64,000 nt of DNA. Source: Bacteroides zoogleoformans (GTDB taxonomy: Bacteria > Bacteroidota > Bacteroidia > Bacteroidales > Bacteroidaceae). Numbering within the stretch: the first letter of the stretch is position 1; each line of letters begins with the position of its first letter. Of this stretch, positions 8,126 through 16,351 are shown in pieces. The notes beneath the pieces were generated by a model. The model was not told the origin of the DNA. It made no database searches and saw only the letters and a list, made by a program, of their open reading frames with translations. The position numbers were made by a program, and so were the translations under genes. The stretch is from the NCBI RefSeq assembly GCF_002998435.1, contig NZ_CP027231.1, forward strand, positions 3,203,001 through 3,267,000, given 5' to 3'.

Positions 8126-9499
8126 TCAGCCGGCTTTTTCTGTATTTGTTTCTTTAATCAGGTACACACAGCCGGCTCCTATCATCAGCATCACGCCTGC
8201 CATCACGAGCATGTTGATTTCGGGAGGCAGCGCCCCTTCGGGGGTGAACAGGGCAAGAATGCTTCCACCCAAGGCGGCCGCTACAATCTGCGGGATGCAG
8301 ATGGTGCCGTTGAACAGCCCCAGGTAAGTGCCCATGTGTCCGCCGCTCAATGCGTTGGTCAGGATGGTGAACGGCAATGCCAGCATGGCGGCCCATGCGC
8401 AGCCGATGAGCAAGAAAGAAACGAATAGCAGATAGGGGTGATGCATGAAATAGGTAGAGATGAAGCCGATGCCTCCCAATACCAGACTGAGGGAGTAGAT
8501 GAAGCGGCGGTCCTTGAACAGCGGGATGCAGATGGCCCAGAGCACGGAGCCGATGGCCTGCACGGCAAAGAGCACGCCCACCCAGTTGGCGGCCTCTTGA
8601 TATTGCAGGCTCTTGGTGTCGAGCACTATCTTGCTCACACCATTCGTCAGATGTTCTACGGTCGGCGCATCGAACGCATTGGCCGCCACGCTTCCGTTGG
8701 TATAAGTCCACATGAACATGAACGCGAACCAGCAGAAGAACTGAACCAGCCCCACTGTCCAGAACGTTTTCGGAGCTTTGGCAAGGAGTTTCAGCATGTT
8801 GGTCTTCTCATGCTCCTCCTTTTCGCTGATGCCGTGATATTCGGCATACTCGGCGGGCGGCATCTCCTTTACCTTGACCGTGGTGTAGATGACACAGAAT
8901 ATCAGGATGGCTGCCCCGATGTAGAAAGAGTAAATCACGGAGTCGGGCACCACCCCTTCGGGTGCCGTGTTGCTGATGCCTATCCATGCGAAGATGAACG
9001 GGAACAGGAAACCTACCAGACTGCCGGCGTTGCACAGGAAGCTCTGGATGGAGTAGGCCAGTCCCTTCTGCTTTTCGTTCACCATGTCGCCCACCATCAT
9101 CTTGAAGGGTTGCATGGCCATGTTGATGGAAGTGTCGAGAAACATCAGCGACACCAGCCCGAATGTCATGGCCGTACTTGCCACCATGCCGAAACTGCCG
9201 GCATTGGGCAGCAGGCACATCACCAATACCGCCACTAACGAACCGATGAAGAGGTAGGGGATGCGCCGGCCGAAACGTGTCCACGTCTTGTCGCTGGCCG
9301 CTCCTACGATGGGTTGCACGATGATGCCTGCCAGCGGAGGCAGTATCCAGAAATAGCTCAGGTTATGCGGATCGGCTCCCAATGTGGAGAAGATACGGCT
9401 GATGTTTGCACTTTGCAAGGCATACGCAATCTGTACGCCAAAGAAACCGAAGCTGATGTTCCACAGCTTCCAGAAACCTAAATCGGGTTTTACTTTCAT
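8126..9499 (-). CDS. MFS sugar transporter of the SLC45/GPH-like type
   Basis: A 457-residue inner-membrane carrier with about 12 membrane segments. The first loop motif is seen as GAASDKTWTRFGRRIPYLF. The opening GFWKLWNISFGFFGVQIAYALQ is typical of the Bacteroides maltose/sucrose-type MFS carriers. It probably brings in an alpha-glucoside for the GH65 phosphorylase. It lies 20 bp after lacI, in the same direction, so the two are co-transcribed. A hairpin (AAGCCGG/CCGGCTT) overlaps its stop codon. Confidence 0.87.
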   Translation of the reverse strand: MKVKPDLGFWKLWNISFGFFGVQIAYALQSANISRIFSTLGADPHNLSYFWILPPLAGIIVQPIVGAASDKTWTRFGRRIPYLFIGSLVAVLVMCLLPNAGSFGMVASTAMTFGLVSLMFLDTSINMAMQPFKMMVGDMVNEKQKGLAYSIQSFLCNAGSLVGFLFPFIFAWIGISNTAPEGVVPDSVIYSFYIGAAILIFCVIYTTVKVKEMPPAEYAEYHGISEKEEHEKTNMLKLLAKAPKTFWTVGLVQFFCWFAFMFMWTYTNGSVAANAFDAPTVEHLTNGVSKIVLDTKSLQYQEAANWVGVLFAVQAIGSVLWAICIPLFKDRRFIYSLSLVLGGIGFISTYFMHHPYLLFVSFLLIGCAWAAMLALPFTILTNALSGGHMGTYLGLFNGTICIPQIVAAALGGSILALFTPEGALPPEINMLVMAGVMLMIGAGCVYLIKETNTEKAG

Positions 9500-9519
9500 G
9501 GTATATATGCTATTGGTTT

Positions 9520-10527
9520 TTATTTCGTTGTTCCTCTCACCACCAGATTGGTACGCACTATTCTGTTGCTGTTTTTCTCCGTTTTCCCTTCCAGCTTCTC
9601 TATCAGTATGCCGAAAGCGCTTTTTCCCACCTCTTCGCCACGCTGTTCTATTGTGGTCAGTTTCGGGTCGGTGCTTTGCGCGATGGCTCCGTCGGTGAAT
9701 CCGCAGATGGAAACTTCATCAGGGACTTTCAGCCCCACCAGTTTGCATGCATACAGTATGCCCGATGCCGTTTCGTCGTTGATGGCGAAGAATCCGTCGG
9801 GACGATTGGGGCTTTCCAGTAAATCCGGAGTGATGGCGATGGCGCGTTCGCGCGTGTCGCATGGCAGAATCATGCTGTCGTCCACCGGAATCTTATATTT
9901 CTTCATGGCATCCAGATAGCCGTTGCGTCGGTTCTTGGTGATTTCCAAATGGGGAGAAGCGGCATAGAAAAAAATGCGCTTGCATCCGGTCTGTATCATG
10001 TATTCCACCGCGGCAAACGAGCCGGCATAGTCGTCCACCACCACCCGCTCGGTTTTCAGTTCCGTGCAGATTCGGTCGTAGAAGACGATGGGAATGTCAT
10101 GATTCAGCAACTCCTGATAATGATCGTAAAGGGCGGTGCCCTTGGCAAGCGAAGCGATGACCCCGCAGACGCGGGCAGACAGAAAAGCGTGCGTTATCTT
10201 TACTTCCTGCTCATACGATTCGCTGCTTTGTGCCACGATGATGTTATATCCCGCTGCCGTGGCCGCTTTCTCTATTCCGCTCAACACGCAGGAGAAAAAG
10301 TGGTGTACCAATTGCGGGACAATCACTCCGATCGTATTGCTGCGGCTGGAGCGCAGGTTTACGGCGAGTTCGTTCGGCTTGTAGTTGTGCTCGCGGGCAT
10401 AGGCATGAATAAGGTCACGAGTCTCCCGGCTGATGTCCGGATTGTCTTTCAGTGCCCTCGACACGGTGGAAGGAGAGACGTTCAACGCCCGGGCAATGTC
10501 CTTGATGGTAATCTGCGGTTTATTCAT
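9520..10527 (-). CDS. LacI-family transcriptional regulator
   Basis: A 335-residue regulator. The DNA-binding head is ITIKDIARALNVSPSTVSRAL (about residues 6-26), followed by a periplasmic-binding-protein-like sugar domain. The ATG at 10527 is chosen because the frame upstream to 10572 adds a hydrophobic stretch before the conserved head and crosses a -7 box at 10544-10551. It heads the lacI-MFS-GH65 unit. A LacI-type site (10671-10684) lies 54 bp upstream of a TATTTTTG box in front of it. The same site and spacing recur before susC, so it probably controls both arms. Confidence 0.92.
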   Translation of the reverse strand: MNKPQITIKDIARALNVSPSTVSRALKDNPDISRETRDLIHAYAREHNYKPNELAVNLRSSRSNTIGVIVPQLVHHFFSCVLSGIEKAATAAGYNIIVAQSSESYEQEVKITHAFLSARVCGVIASLAKGTALYDHYQELLNHDIPIVFYDRICTELKTERVVVDDYAGSFAAVEYMIQTGCKRIFFYAASPHLEITKNRRNGYLDAMKKYKIPVDDSMILPCDTRERAIAITPDLLESPNRPDGFFAINDETASGILYACKLVGLKVPDEVSICGFTDGAIAQSTDPKLTTIEQRGEEVGKSAFGILIEKLEGKTEKNSNRIVRTNLVVRGTTK

Positions 10528-10608
10528 GAGTAAGATTTTTGAGCAAAGGTAATAAAATAGAGGATGTTGCAAGCAGACGGACTTCGTCTTTTTTGCGCCA
10601 CCCGGTCA

Positions 10609-10616
10609 CAAAAATA
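10609..10616 (-). promoter_or_regulatory. -7 box for lacI, spaced from the operator as at susC
   Basis: TATTTTTG on the minus strand. It is 54 bp downstream of the operator at 10671-10684; the susC box is 55 bp from its operator. A second box, TACCTTTG, at 10544-10551 could also serve lacI. Confidence 0.5.
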
Positions 10617-10670
10617 ACGGAATGGGGCAAGCTACGGCTTCTCATTGAAGTATATCGGGCCGGAAGTTTG

Positions 10671-10684
10671 TGCAAACGATTGCA
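10671..10684. promoter_or_regulatory. LacI-type operator, copy 1
   Basis: TGCAAACGATTGCA, a near-palindrome with the central CG typical of LacI-family sites. Its complement shares 13 consecutive bases, GCAATCGTTTGCA, with the site upstream of susC. Confidence 0.65.
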
Positions 10685-10849
10685 TCGTGTTGCTCCGGTT
10701 GGATTTTATGTAATTTCCCTCGCTATATTGGCCGATGCGTCGTTATCCGAAAGATATCGGCGCATAAAATGATACTTACTTATGTATATATACGAGCATA
10801 AAAATTGGATAATTTTCCGTTGGGATAGTGAGAAAATCGTCTTATCATT

Positions 10850-11010
10850 CCGTAGTTCCTCCGTATTACCTCCGTATTATCTCCGTATTATCTCCGTATC
10901 ACCTCCGTATCATCTCCGTATCATCTCCGTATCACCTCCGTATCACCTCCGCTCATATAGGTACGGAGCGGACACGGAGCGGACACGGCGTTGATACGGT
11001 TTGGGTATGG
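10850..11010. repeat. 11-bp-phased inverted array (CCGTAT / ACGG units), copy 1
   Basis: CCGTAT-type units start at 10850, 10861, 10872, 10883, 10894, 10905, 10916, 10927, 10938 and 10949: ten units exactly 11 bp apart. After a short AT-rich centre, reverse-oriented ACGG/ATGG units start at 10963, 10974, 10985, 10996 and 11007, again 11 bp apart. The whole is an inverted array that could form a long imperfect stem. It continues into about 95 bp (to about 11105) that is also shared with copy 2. The open frames across it are by-products of the 33-bp codon period. Confidence 0.85.
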
Positions 11011-11082
11011 CTCCGAGGGTAAGTATGCATCAGGCTTGTGGTATATCGCTTCCCCTCTTTTACTTGTATAAGTATAAGGCCG

Positions 11083-11157
11083 TAAAGATAGAGGTGGTCT
11101 TGATTTTTTTCTCGTTGCACCGGCATATAAACCACAATTTATACTAAATTTGCAACC
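11083..11157 (+). repeat. About 75-bp dispersed element carrying a promoter box, copy 2
   Basis: Matches the minus strand of 451-526. It ends with TAAATTTG at 11145-11152, placed to start the sensor remnant at 11180, just as copy 1 starts glnS. Confidence 0.6.
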
Positions 11158-11179
11158 AACCTATAGCAAAAATCTAAGA

Positions 11180-11623
11180 ATGCATAGATATTTCCTTTAC
11201 CTCTGTATGACACTGCTGTCGTTTGTCATGCCCTGTCGTATATGTGGACAGAAGTCAGATTATGGGCTGTTTCGTAATATCTATTTGGGAGCAGAGACTT
11301 CTGTAATAGGATGTTTTCTGCAAGATACACAGGGGCTTATGTGGATAGGGACGGAAAAAGGGCTGTACAGTTACGACGGATATTCGGCCCGTCCGCATTT
11401 CACCCCGGGTGAGCAGAGTAACACGCATATCTATTGTGGTGTGGTGGTGGATAGCACTTATCGCTACAATGCGAACTGGGCATACAGCATCTTTGAGGAT
11501 AATGAAGAACGCTTGTGGATAGCAACTTGCCTGGGTGGTATCTTCGTTGTGGACAAACTGTCTTCTCCTACTTTTGTCACCCGAACAATAAATAAAAACT
11601 TAGTTTACCATGGATTACTTTAA
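11180..11623 (+). pseudogene. Hybrid two-component sensor remnant
   Basis: About 148 codons of what should be a protein of about 1300 residues. After a signal peptide, the sequence SVIGCFLQDTQGLMWIGTEKGLYSYDGY is the first blade of the periplasmic propeller of hybrid two-component sensors. It then jumps to ANWAYSIFEDNEERLWIATCLGGIFVVD, a blade from further along, which implies an internal deletion. The frame stops within the next gene; histidine-kinase, receiver and AraC domains are gone. Intact relatives sense glycan fragments and drive nearby utilisation genes. Its last 14 bp overlap the GH53 start. Confidence 0.75.
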
Positions 11624-12794
11624 AACATTCTTTTCTTTTCTTTTTGCCGCTTATTCGTTGACGGCATGCGGCAACAGTAATGACACTTTTGTTCCCACTC
11701 CCGAACCGAAGCCCGAGACTCCCGGGAAGATAACTTCTGATTTTGCCAAAGGGGCAGACATCGGGTGGGTCACCGAATACGAATCCAAAGGATATGGTTT
11801 CTATAATGCCAAAGGCGAGAAACGCGAATGCACGGCTCTGATGAGGGAGCTTGGACTTGATGCCATCCGCATCCGCGTGTGGGTAGACCCGAGTGCCCAC
11901 GGCAATTGGTGCAATGTGGACGATGTGGTGGTGAAAGCTAAAAGGGCCAAAGCTTTGGGCATGGATGTGATGATAGACTTCCACTACAGTGATTGGTGGG
12001 CCGACCCTGCCCAGCAGAACAAACCGGCCTCGTGGGTAGGCAAGAATTTGGCGGATTTGAAGAAAGCCATCGGCGACCATACGGCAGACGTGCTTCGGGC
12101 GTTGAAGGAGGCAGGCGTCACTCCCAAATGGGTACAGGTGGGCAATGAAATCCGTCCCGGCATGCTGTGGGATAAAGACAAGGCGTTGAGCGGCGCTTCT
12201 TATGATGTGGAAGAACGCCACCTGAAGGATGCGCCCGCCAATGCTTCTTCTAAAGTGGTGTATCCCGTGAATTGGGCCAATCTGGGGGCTTTCATTACCA
12301 CCGGATATGATGCCGTGAAGTCGGTTTTCGCCGATGCCATTGTCATTGTTCATCTGGACAACGGATGGGACAGCGGTCTGTTCAACTGGTTCTTCGACGA
12401 GCTGAAAAAGAACGGGGGCAAGTGGGATATGATAGGCATGTCGCTCTATCCTTATTGGACGCGCGTGGAGAAACCTGCCTATAAGGCCGATGATGTTATT
12501 ACAGACTGCATCAAGAACATCAACGCCTTGAGCGCGAAATATAATTGCGATGTCATGATGGTGGAGACCGGTATGGAGTGTGCCGATGAACGGGGTAGAT
12601 TGGCAAGTCCTTCTGTCTTGGCCGAGGGTAAAAGGCAGTTGGCCCGTATCTTGAAAGAGTGCAAGGAGAATACCAACGGTCGCTGTAAAGGTGTGTTCTA
12701 TTGGGAACCGGAGTGCAAGCCGAGCCAATATAGATTGGGCGCTTTCACCGAAGACGGACGCCCTACCGTGATTATGGAGGCTTTCGGCGAATAA
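11610..12794 (+). CDS. GH53 endo-beta-1,4-galactanase lipoprotein
   Basis: A 394-residue enzyme that cuts beta-1,4-galactan, such as pectic galactan side chains. A signal peptide ends in LTAC, so Cys20 is probably lipidated and the enzyme is held at the outer membrane. The GH53 barrel starts near residue 45 (FAKGADIGWVTEYE). The acid/base is expected at Glu180 (VQVGNEIRPG) and the nucleophile at Glu319 (MMVETGM). It appears intact although the sensor before it is broken. It sits between two copies of an 11-bp-phased element, and the GH2 galactosidase often paired with it is absent. Confidence 0.92.
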   Translation: MDYFKTFFSFLFAAYSLTACGNSNDTFVPTPEPKPETPGKITSDFAKGADIGWVTEYESKGYGFYNAKGEKRECTALMRELGLDAIRIRVWVDPSAHGNWCNVDDVVVKAKRAKALGMDVMIDFHYSDWWADPAQQNKPASWVGKNLADLKKAIGDHTADVLRALKEAGVTPKWVQVGNEIRPGMLWDKDKALSGASYDVEERHLKDAPANASSKVVYPVNWANLGAFITTGYDAVKSVFADAIVIVHLDNGWDSGLFNWFFDELKKNGGKWDMIGMSLYPYWTRVEKPAYKADDVITDCIKNINALSAKYNCDVMMVETGMECADERGRLASPSVLAEGKRQLARILKECKENTNGRCKGVFYWEPECKPSQYRLGAFTEDGRPTVIMEAFGE

Positions 12795-12795
12795 T

Positions 12796-12882
12796 CCGTA
12801 GTTCCTCCGCATATATCCTCCGTATCTGCTCCGTTCCTATAAGGTGCGGGACAGATACGGAGTTGATACGGTTTTGGTATGG
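12796..12882. repeat. 11-bp-phased inverted array, copy 2 (short form)
   Basis: CCGTAT-like units start at 12796, 12807, 12820 and 12831. Reverse ACGG-like units start at 12846, 12857, 12868 and 12879. It shares its left edge (CCGTAGTTCCTCCG) and its right flank (GTTGATACGGTTT, then a pyrimidine-rich tail to about 13000) with copy 1, but has far fewer units. It begins directly after the GH53 stop codon. Confidence 0.8.
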
Positions 12883-13042
12883 CCCTGACGGTAAGGATGC
12901 CTTAGTTTGTGGCATATCGTCTCTTCTCTTTTGCTTGTATCTCTCCTCTTTTATTTGTATATTTGTATAAGCTTATGCCCGTAGGGACATAGGTCAAGGA
13001 GAGATATATAGGAAAATCTGATACCTGATGACTTTGTAGTTA

Positions 13043-13056
13043 CGCAATCGTTTGCA
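13043..13056. promoter_or_regulatory. LacI-type operator, copy 2 (upstream of susC)
   Basis: CGCAATCGTTTGCA, sharing 13 bases with the complement of the site at 10671-10684. It ends 55 bp before the TATTTTTG box at 13112-13119. Confidence 0.65.
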
Positions 13057-13111
13057 TCTTTCGAACAGCATATTTATCACACTTCTTTTTCCCTATTATG
13101 CGAATAAGGGA

Positions 13112-13119
13112 TATTTTTG
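13112..13119 (+). promoter_or_regulatory. susC operon -7 box
   Basis: TATTTTTG, about 115 bp before the susC start. The -33 region is T-rich without a clear TTTG, which would fit a promoter that needs an activator. Confidence 0.5.
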
Positions 13120-13234
13120 TCTCATCATGCTATGGGTACTTTGAAAAACGACCTTCGCGGATGCCATGAACTCGATTTTGTTTTTTGAGAAATATACAGG
13201 TAATTTATATTGTTAACTTTTATTTATTAAGTGC

Positions 13235-16200
13235 ATGAAGCAAGTTAATCTTAGAATCTGTCGAACGATTCTTCCCCTATTTTTAGGGCTATTCTTGTCT
13301 ATTGGCGTTTATGCGCAGAACATCACCGTGAAAGGGCATGTGAAAGATGCCGCGGGTATGGAGGTGATTGGCGCAAATGTCGTGGAAAAAGGTAATACCT
13401 CGAATGGTACAATCACCGACCTTGATGGTAATTTCACGTTGAACGTGCGTAAGGGAGCTACGTTGGTAGTATCTTTTATCGGCTATAAATCGCAGGAAGT
13501 GGCTGCCGCTCCTTCTGTGGTGGTGACTTTGCAGGATGACGCGGAGTTGCTGAACGAAGTGGTGGTTATTGGCTACGGTCGTGCCAAAAAGAACGACTTG
13601 ACCGGTTCGGTGACAGCTATTAAACCCGATGAGATGAACAAGGGTCTTCAAGTAAGCGCACAAGACATGATTACGGGAAAAATTGCCGGCGTCAACGTGC
13701 AAAGCAATGGTGGTGAACCGGGCGGTGGCGCATCGATTCGTATTCGTGGCGGGTCATCATTGAATGCCAGCAACGATCCGTTGATTGTCATCGATGGGCT
13801 GGCCATGGATAATTACGGAATGCAGGGGATGTCCAACCCCTTGAACCTTGTGAATCCTAATGATATTGAAAGTTTCACTGTGCTGAAAGACGCTTCGGCC
13901 ACCGCCATTTATGGTAGCCGTGCCTCCAATGGTGTGATTATTATCACAACCAAGAAAGGACGCAAAAACATGAAACCGGCCGTCGCATATAACGGAAGTG
14001 TTTCGATGAGTGTTGTAGCTAATAAGCTGGATGTCTTGAAAGCAGGCGAGTTCATGGATTTCATTAAAAGAAAGAGTGGCCTGGATGGTGCCGATTGGGA
14101 AAACAGCGAGTATTATAAAATGATGGGTTACTGGAGCGCTTATAATGCCGACGGCACGCCTGCCGCAGGAGCACAGAAGCTTTTTGCCGACACCGATTGG
14201 CAAGATGAGATCTATCGCACGGCGATTTCTACCGACCATAATCTTACCCTGACGGGCGCTTATAAGAACCTGCCTTATCGTGTTTCTTTAGGCTATACCA
14301 ATCAGCAGGGTATTCTCCGCACTTCCGACTTTGAACGTTTCACGGCCAGCGTAAGCTTGAATCCAACTTTCTTTCAAGAACATCTGACAGTGAACTTCAA
14401 CGCTAAGGGCATGTACTCCAAAACAACTTATGCCAACACCGGAGCCATCGGCGCTGCCAGCGAAATGGATCCCACCAAACCCGTATATATCAATAGCGAG
14501 TTTTTCAATAAGAATTTTGGTGGATATTTCCAATACAGCTCGCCTGTGGACCGCGGCGATGATGAATGGAAATACTCCATCCACTCTTTGGCCGCCAGAA
14601 ACCCGATGTCTTTGCTGAACACGGTTTCTGATAAGGGCAAGGGGAAAGAATTGACCGGAAACTTAGAACTCGATTATAAGATTCACGGCCTTGAAGACCT
14701 CCATCTGCACATGAATGCCGGTATGGACTTGAAGAGTGGTAAAAGCGATAAATTCTACAGCCGCTATAACTATGACAACTATTATTACGGGAATCAGGGG
14801 TGGAATACGCAAGACACCTACAACCTGTCGCTGAACATGTATGCTCAATACATCAAAGATTTTGGTAAAAATCATCATTTCGATGCAATGGGCGGCTATG
14901 AGTGGCAACACTTCCACAAGAAAACGGACTACTATTATTATGGAACTTATCCTAACACGAACAAAGAACATCCGGGCGAGATTAAAGATCCGTCAGAAAA
15001 TACGTTGTATAAGACAGAGAATTATCTGGTATCTTTCTTCGGCCGTTTGAATTATTCTTTGTTGGACCGTTATTTGTTGACTGTGACATTGCGTAACGAT
15101 GGTTCTTCACGTTTCCATAAGGATGGCCGTTGGGGACTTTTCCCGTCAGTGGCTGCCGCATGGAAAATCAAAGAAGAGTCTTTCCTGCGTGATTCTAAAA
15201 CAATATCCGACTTGAAACTTCGCCTCGGTTGGGGTAAAACCGGCCAGCAGGAAGGTATTGGCGACTATACTTATTTCGCTTCGTACACAACAAACGGACT
15301 GGGCGCATACTATCCCATTTTGGGCAAGGGTGTGACATATCGTCCCGATGCTTACAATGCTGCACTGACGTGGGAGAAGACTACGACTTACAATGCCGGT
15401 ATCGACTTGAATCTTCTCAACGACCGCTTCACGGCCAGCGTTGATTATTACTATCGTAAGACCACCGACCTCATCAACACCGTGGCTGTAGCTGCCGGCT
15501 CGAACTTCAAGAATAAGGTGACGAGCAATATCGGAGAGTTGCATAATCAGGGAGTGGAATTCTCGTTCACATATCGTCCTGTCCAGACTAAAGACTGGCG
15601 TTGGGAACTTGGTTACAACATCACTTATAACAATAACGAAATAGACAAGTTGCTGGCCGGTAATGATTCCAATTACAAAATCCTGCATGGCGGACTTGCA
15701 GTGGGCGACTCCGGTTCGGATGGTATCAAGGCTTGGGCCGTGGGCAGACCGGTATCTGCTTTCTATACTTATCAGCAGGTGTATGACAAGAACGGGCAAC
15801 CTATCGAAGGACTGTTTGTGGATAGAAACGGTGATGGAACCATCAACTCGGCCGACCGTTACTTCTACAAGAAAGCCGATGCCGATGTGATGATGGGTAT
15901 GACCTCCAAACTGCTTTACAAAAATTGGGACTTCAGCTTCTCACTTCGCGCAAGCCTCGGCAATTATGCCTATAACGGAGTGGAAGCCGGTCGGTCGAAT
16001 ATCTCCGTGGAACGTTTGTTCAATGGTAATACATGGCACAACGTCACTGACATGACCATACCGAAGAATTGGAACTATATCTCTACCGAGAGTGCTTTGT
16101 CGGATTATTTCATTCAGAACGCTTCGTTCTTGAAGTGCGACAACATCACTTTGGGATACAGCTTTGACAAACTGTTCGGGATGAAAATCAGCGGACGTAC

Positions 16201-16333
16201 TTATCTTACCGCTCAAAACGTATTTACCATTTCCAAGTATAAAGGGATTGATCCGGAAATCAATGGAGGTTATGATGGCAACATTTATCCTCGTCCGTTC
16301 ACCGGAGTATTTGGGGTAAGTCTTAATTTCTAA
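13235..16333 (+). CDS. SusC-like TonB-dependent outer-membrane receptor
   Basis: A 1032-residue receptor that moves oligosaccharides across the outer membrane with TonB energy. The order is: signal peptide ending VYAQ; a carboxypeptidase-regulatory-like domain (about 25-105, ITVKGHVKDAAGMEVIGANV and DLDGNFTLNV); the plug (about 115-235, with GGASIRIRGGSSLNASNDP and PLIVIDGLAMD); then the 22-strand barrel ending in the aromatic SLNF. It is the first gene of a four-gene unit with SusD, SusE and SusF homologues, so it should form a SusCD complex with the next product. The substrate is inferred to be an alpha-glucan from the SusE/F partners and the shared LacI site, not from the neighbouring GH53. 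Confidence 0.95.
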   Translation: MKQVNLRICRTILPLFLGLFLSIGVYAQNITVKGHVKDAAGMEVIGANVVEKGNTSNGTITDLDGNFTLNVRKGATLVVSFIGYKSQEVAAAPSVVVTLQDDAELLNEVVVIGYGRAKKNDLTGSVTAIKPDEMNKGLQVSAQDMITGKIAGVNVQSNGGEPGGGASIRIRGGSSLNASNDPLIVIDGLAMDNYGMQGMSNPLNLVNPNDIESFTVLKDASATAIYGSRASNGVIIITTKKGRKNMKPAVAYNGSVSMSVVANKLDVLKAGEFMDFIKRKSGLDGADWENSEYYKMMGYWSAYNADGTPAAGAQKLFADTDWQDEIYRTAISTDHNLTLTGAYKNLPYRVSLGYTNQQGILRTSDFERFTASVSLNPTFFQEHLTVNFNAKGMYSKTTYANTGAIGAASEMDPTKPVYINSEFFNKNFGGYFQYSSPVDRGDDEWKYSIHSLAARNPMSLLNTVSDKGKGKELTGNLELDYKIHGLEDLHLHMNAGMDLKSGKSDKFYSRYNYDNYYYGNQGWNTQDTYNLSLNMYAQYIKDFGKNHHFDAMGGYEWQHFHKKTDYYYYGTYPNTNKEHPGEIKDPSENTLYKTENYLVSFFGRLNYSLLDRYLLTVTLRNDGSSRFHKDGRWGLFPSVAAAWKIKEESFLRDSKTISDLKLRLGWGKTGQQEGIGDYTYFASYTTNGLGAYYPILGKGVTYRPDAYNAALTWEKTTTYNAGIDLNLLNDRFTASVDYYYRKTTDLINTVAVAAGSNFKNKVTSNIGELHNQGVEFSFTYRPVQTKDWRWELGYNITYNNNEIDKLLAGNDSNYKILHGGLAVGDSGSDGIKAWAVGRPVSAFYTYQQVYDKNGQPIEGLFVDRNGDGTINSADRYFYKKADADVMMGMTSKLLYKNWDFSFSLRASLGNYAYNGVEAGRSNISVERLFNGNTWHNVTDMTIPKNWNYISTESALSDYFIQNASFLKCDNITLGYSFDKLFGMKISGRTYLTAQNVFTISKYKGIDPEINGGYDGNIYPRPFTGVFGVSLNF

Positions 16334-16351
16334 AACATAATATAGAAGAAC

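Noticed and set aside
8112..8136. Terminator for the MFS gene
   Set aside because: The hairpin AAGCCGG/CCGGCTT covers the stop codon and its T run is on the plus strand, where no gene ends. It is not a convincing minus-strand terminator.
10782..11022. Two 64-70-codon frames rich in PPYYLRIISV-type repeats
   Set aside because: The peptide repeats arise from translating the 11-bp DNA array (33 bp = 11 codons). No coding character.
11577..12812. 411-codon frame opposite the GH53 gene
   Set aside because: The sense frame carries the lipobox and both GH53 catalytic motifs; the antisense frame has neither start context nor known domain.
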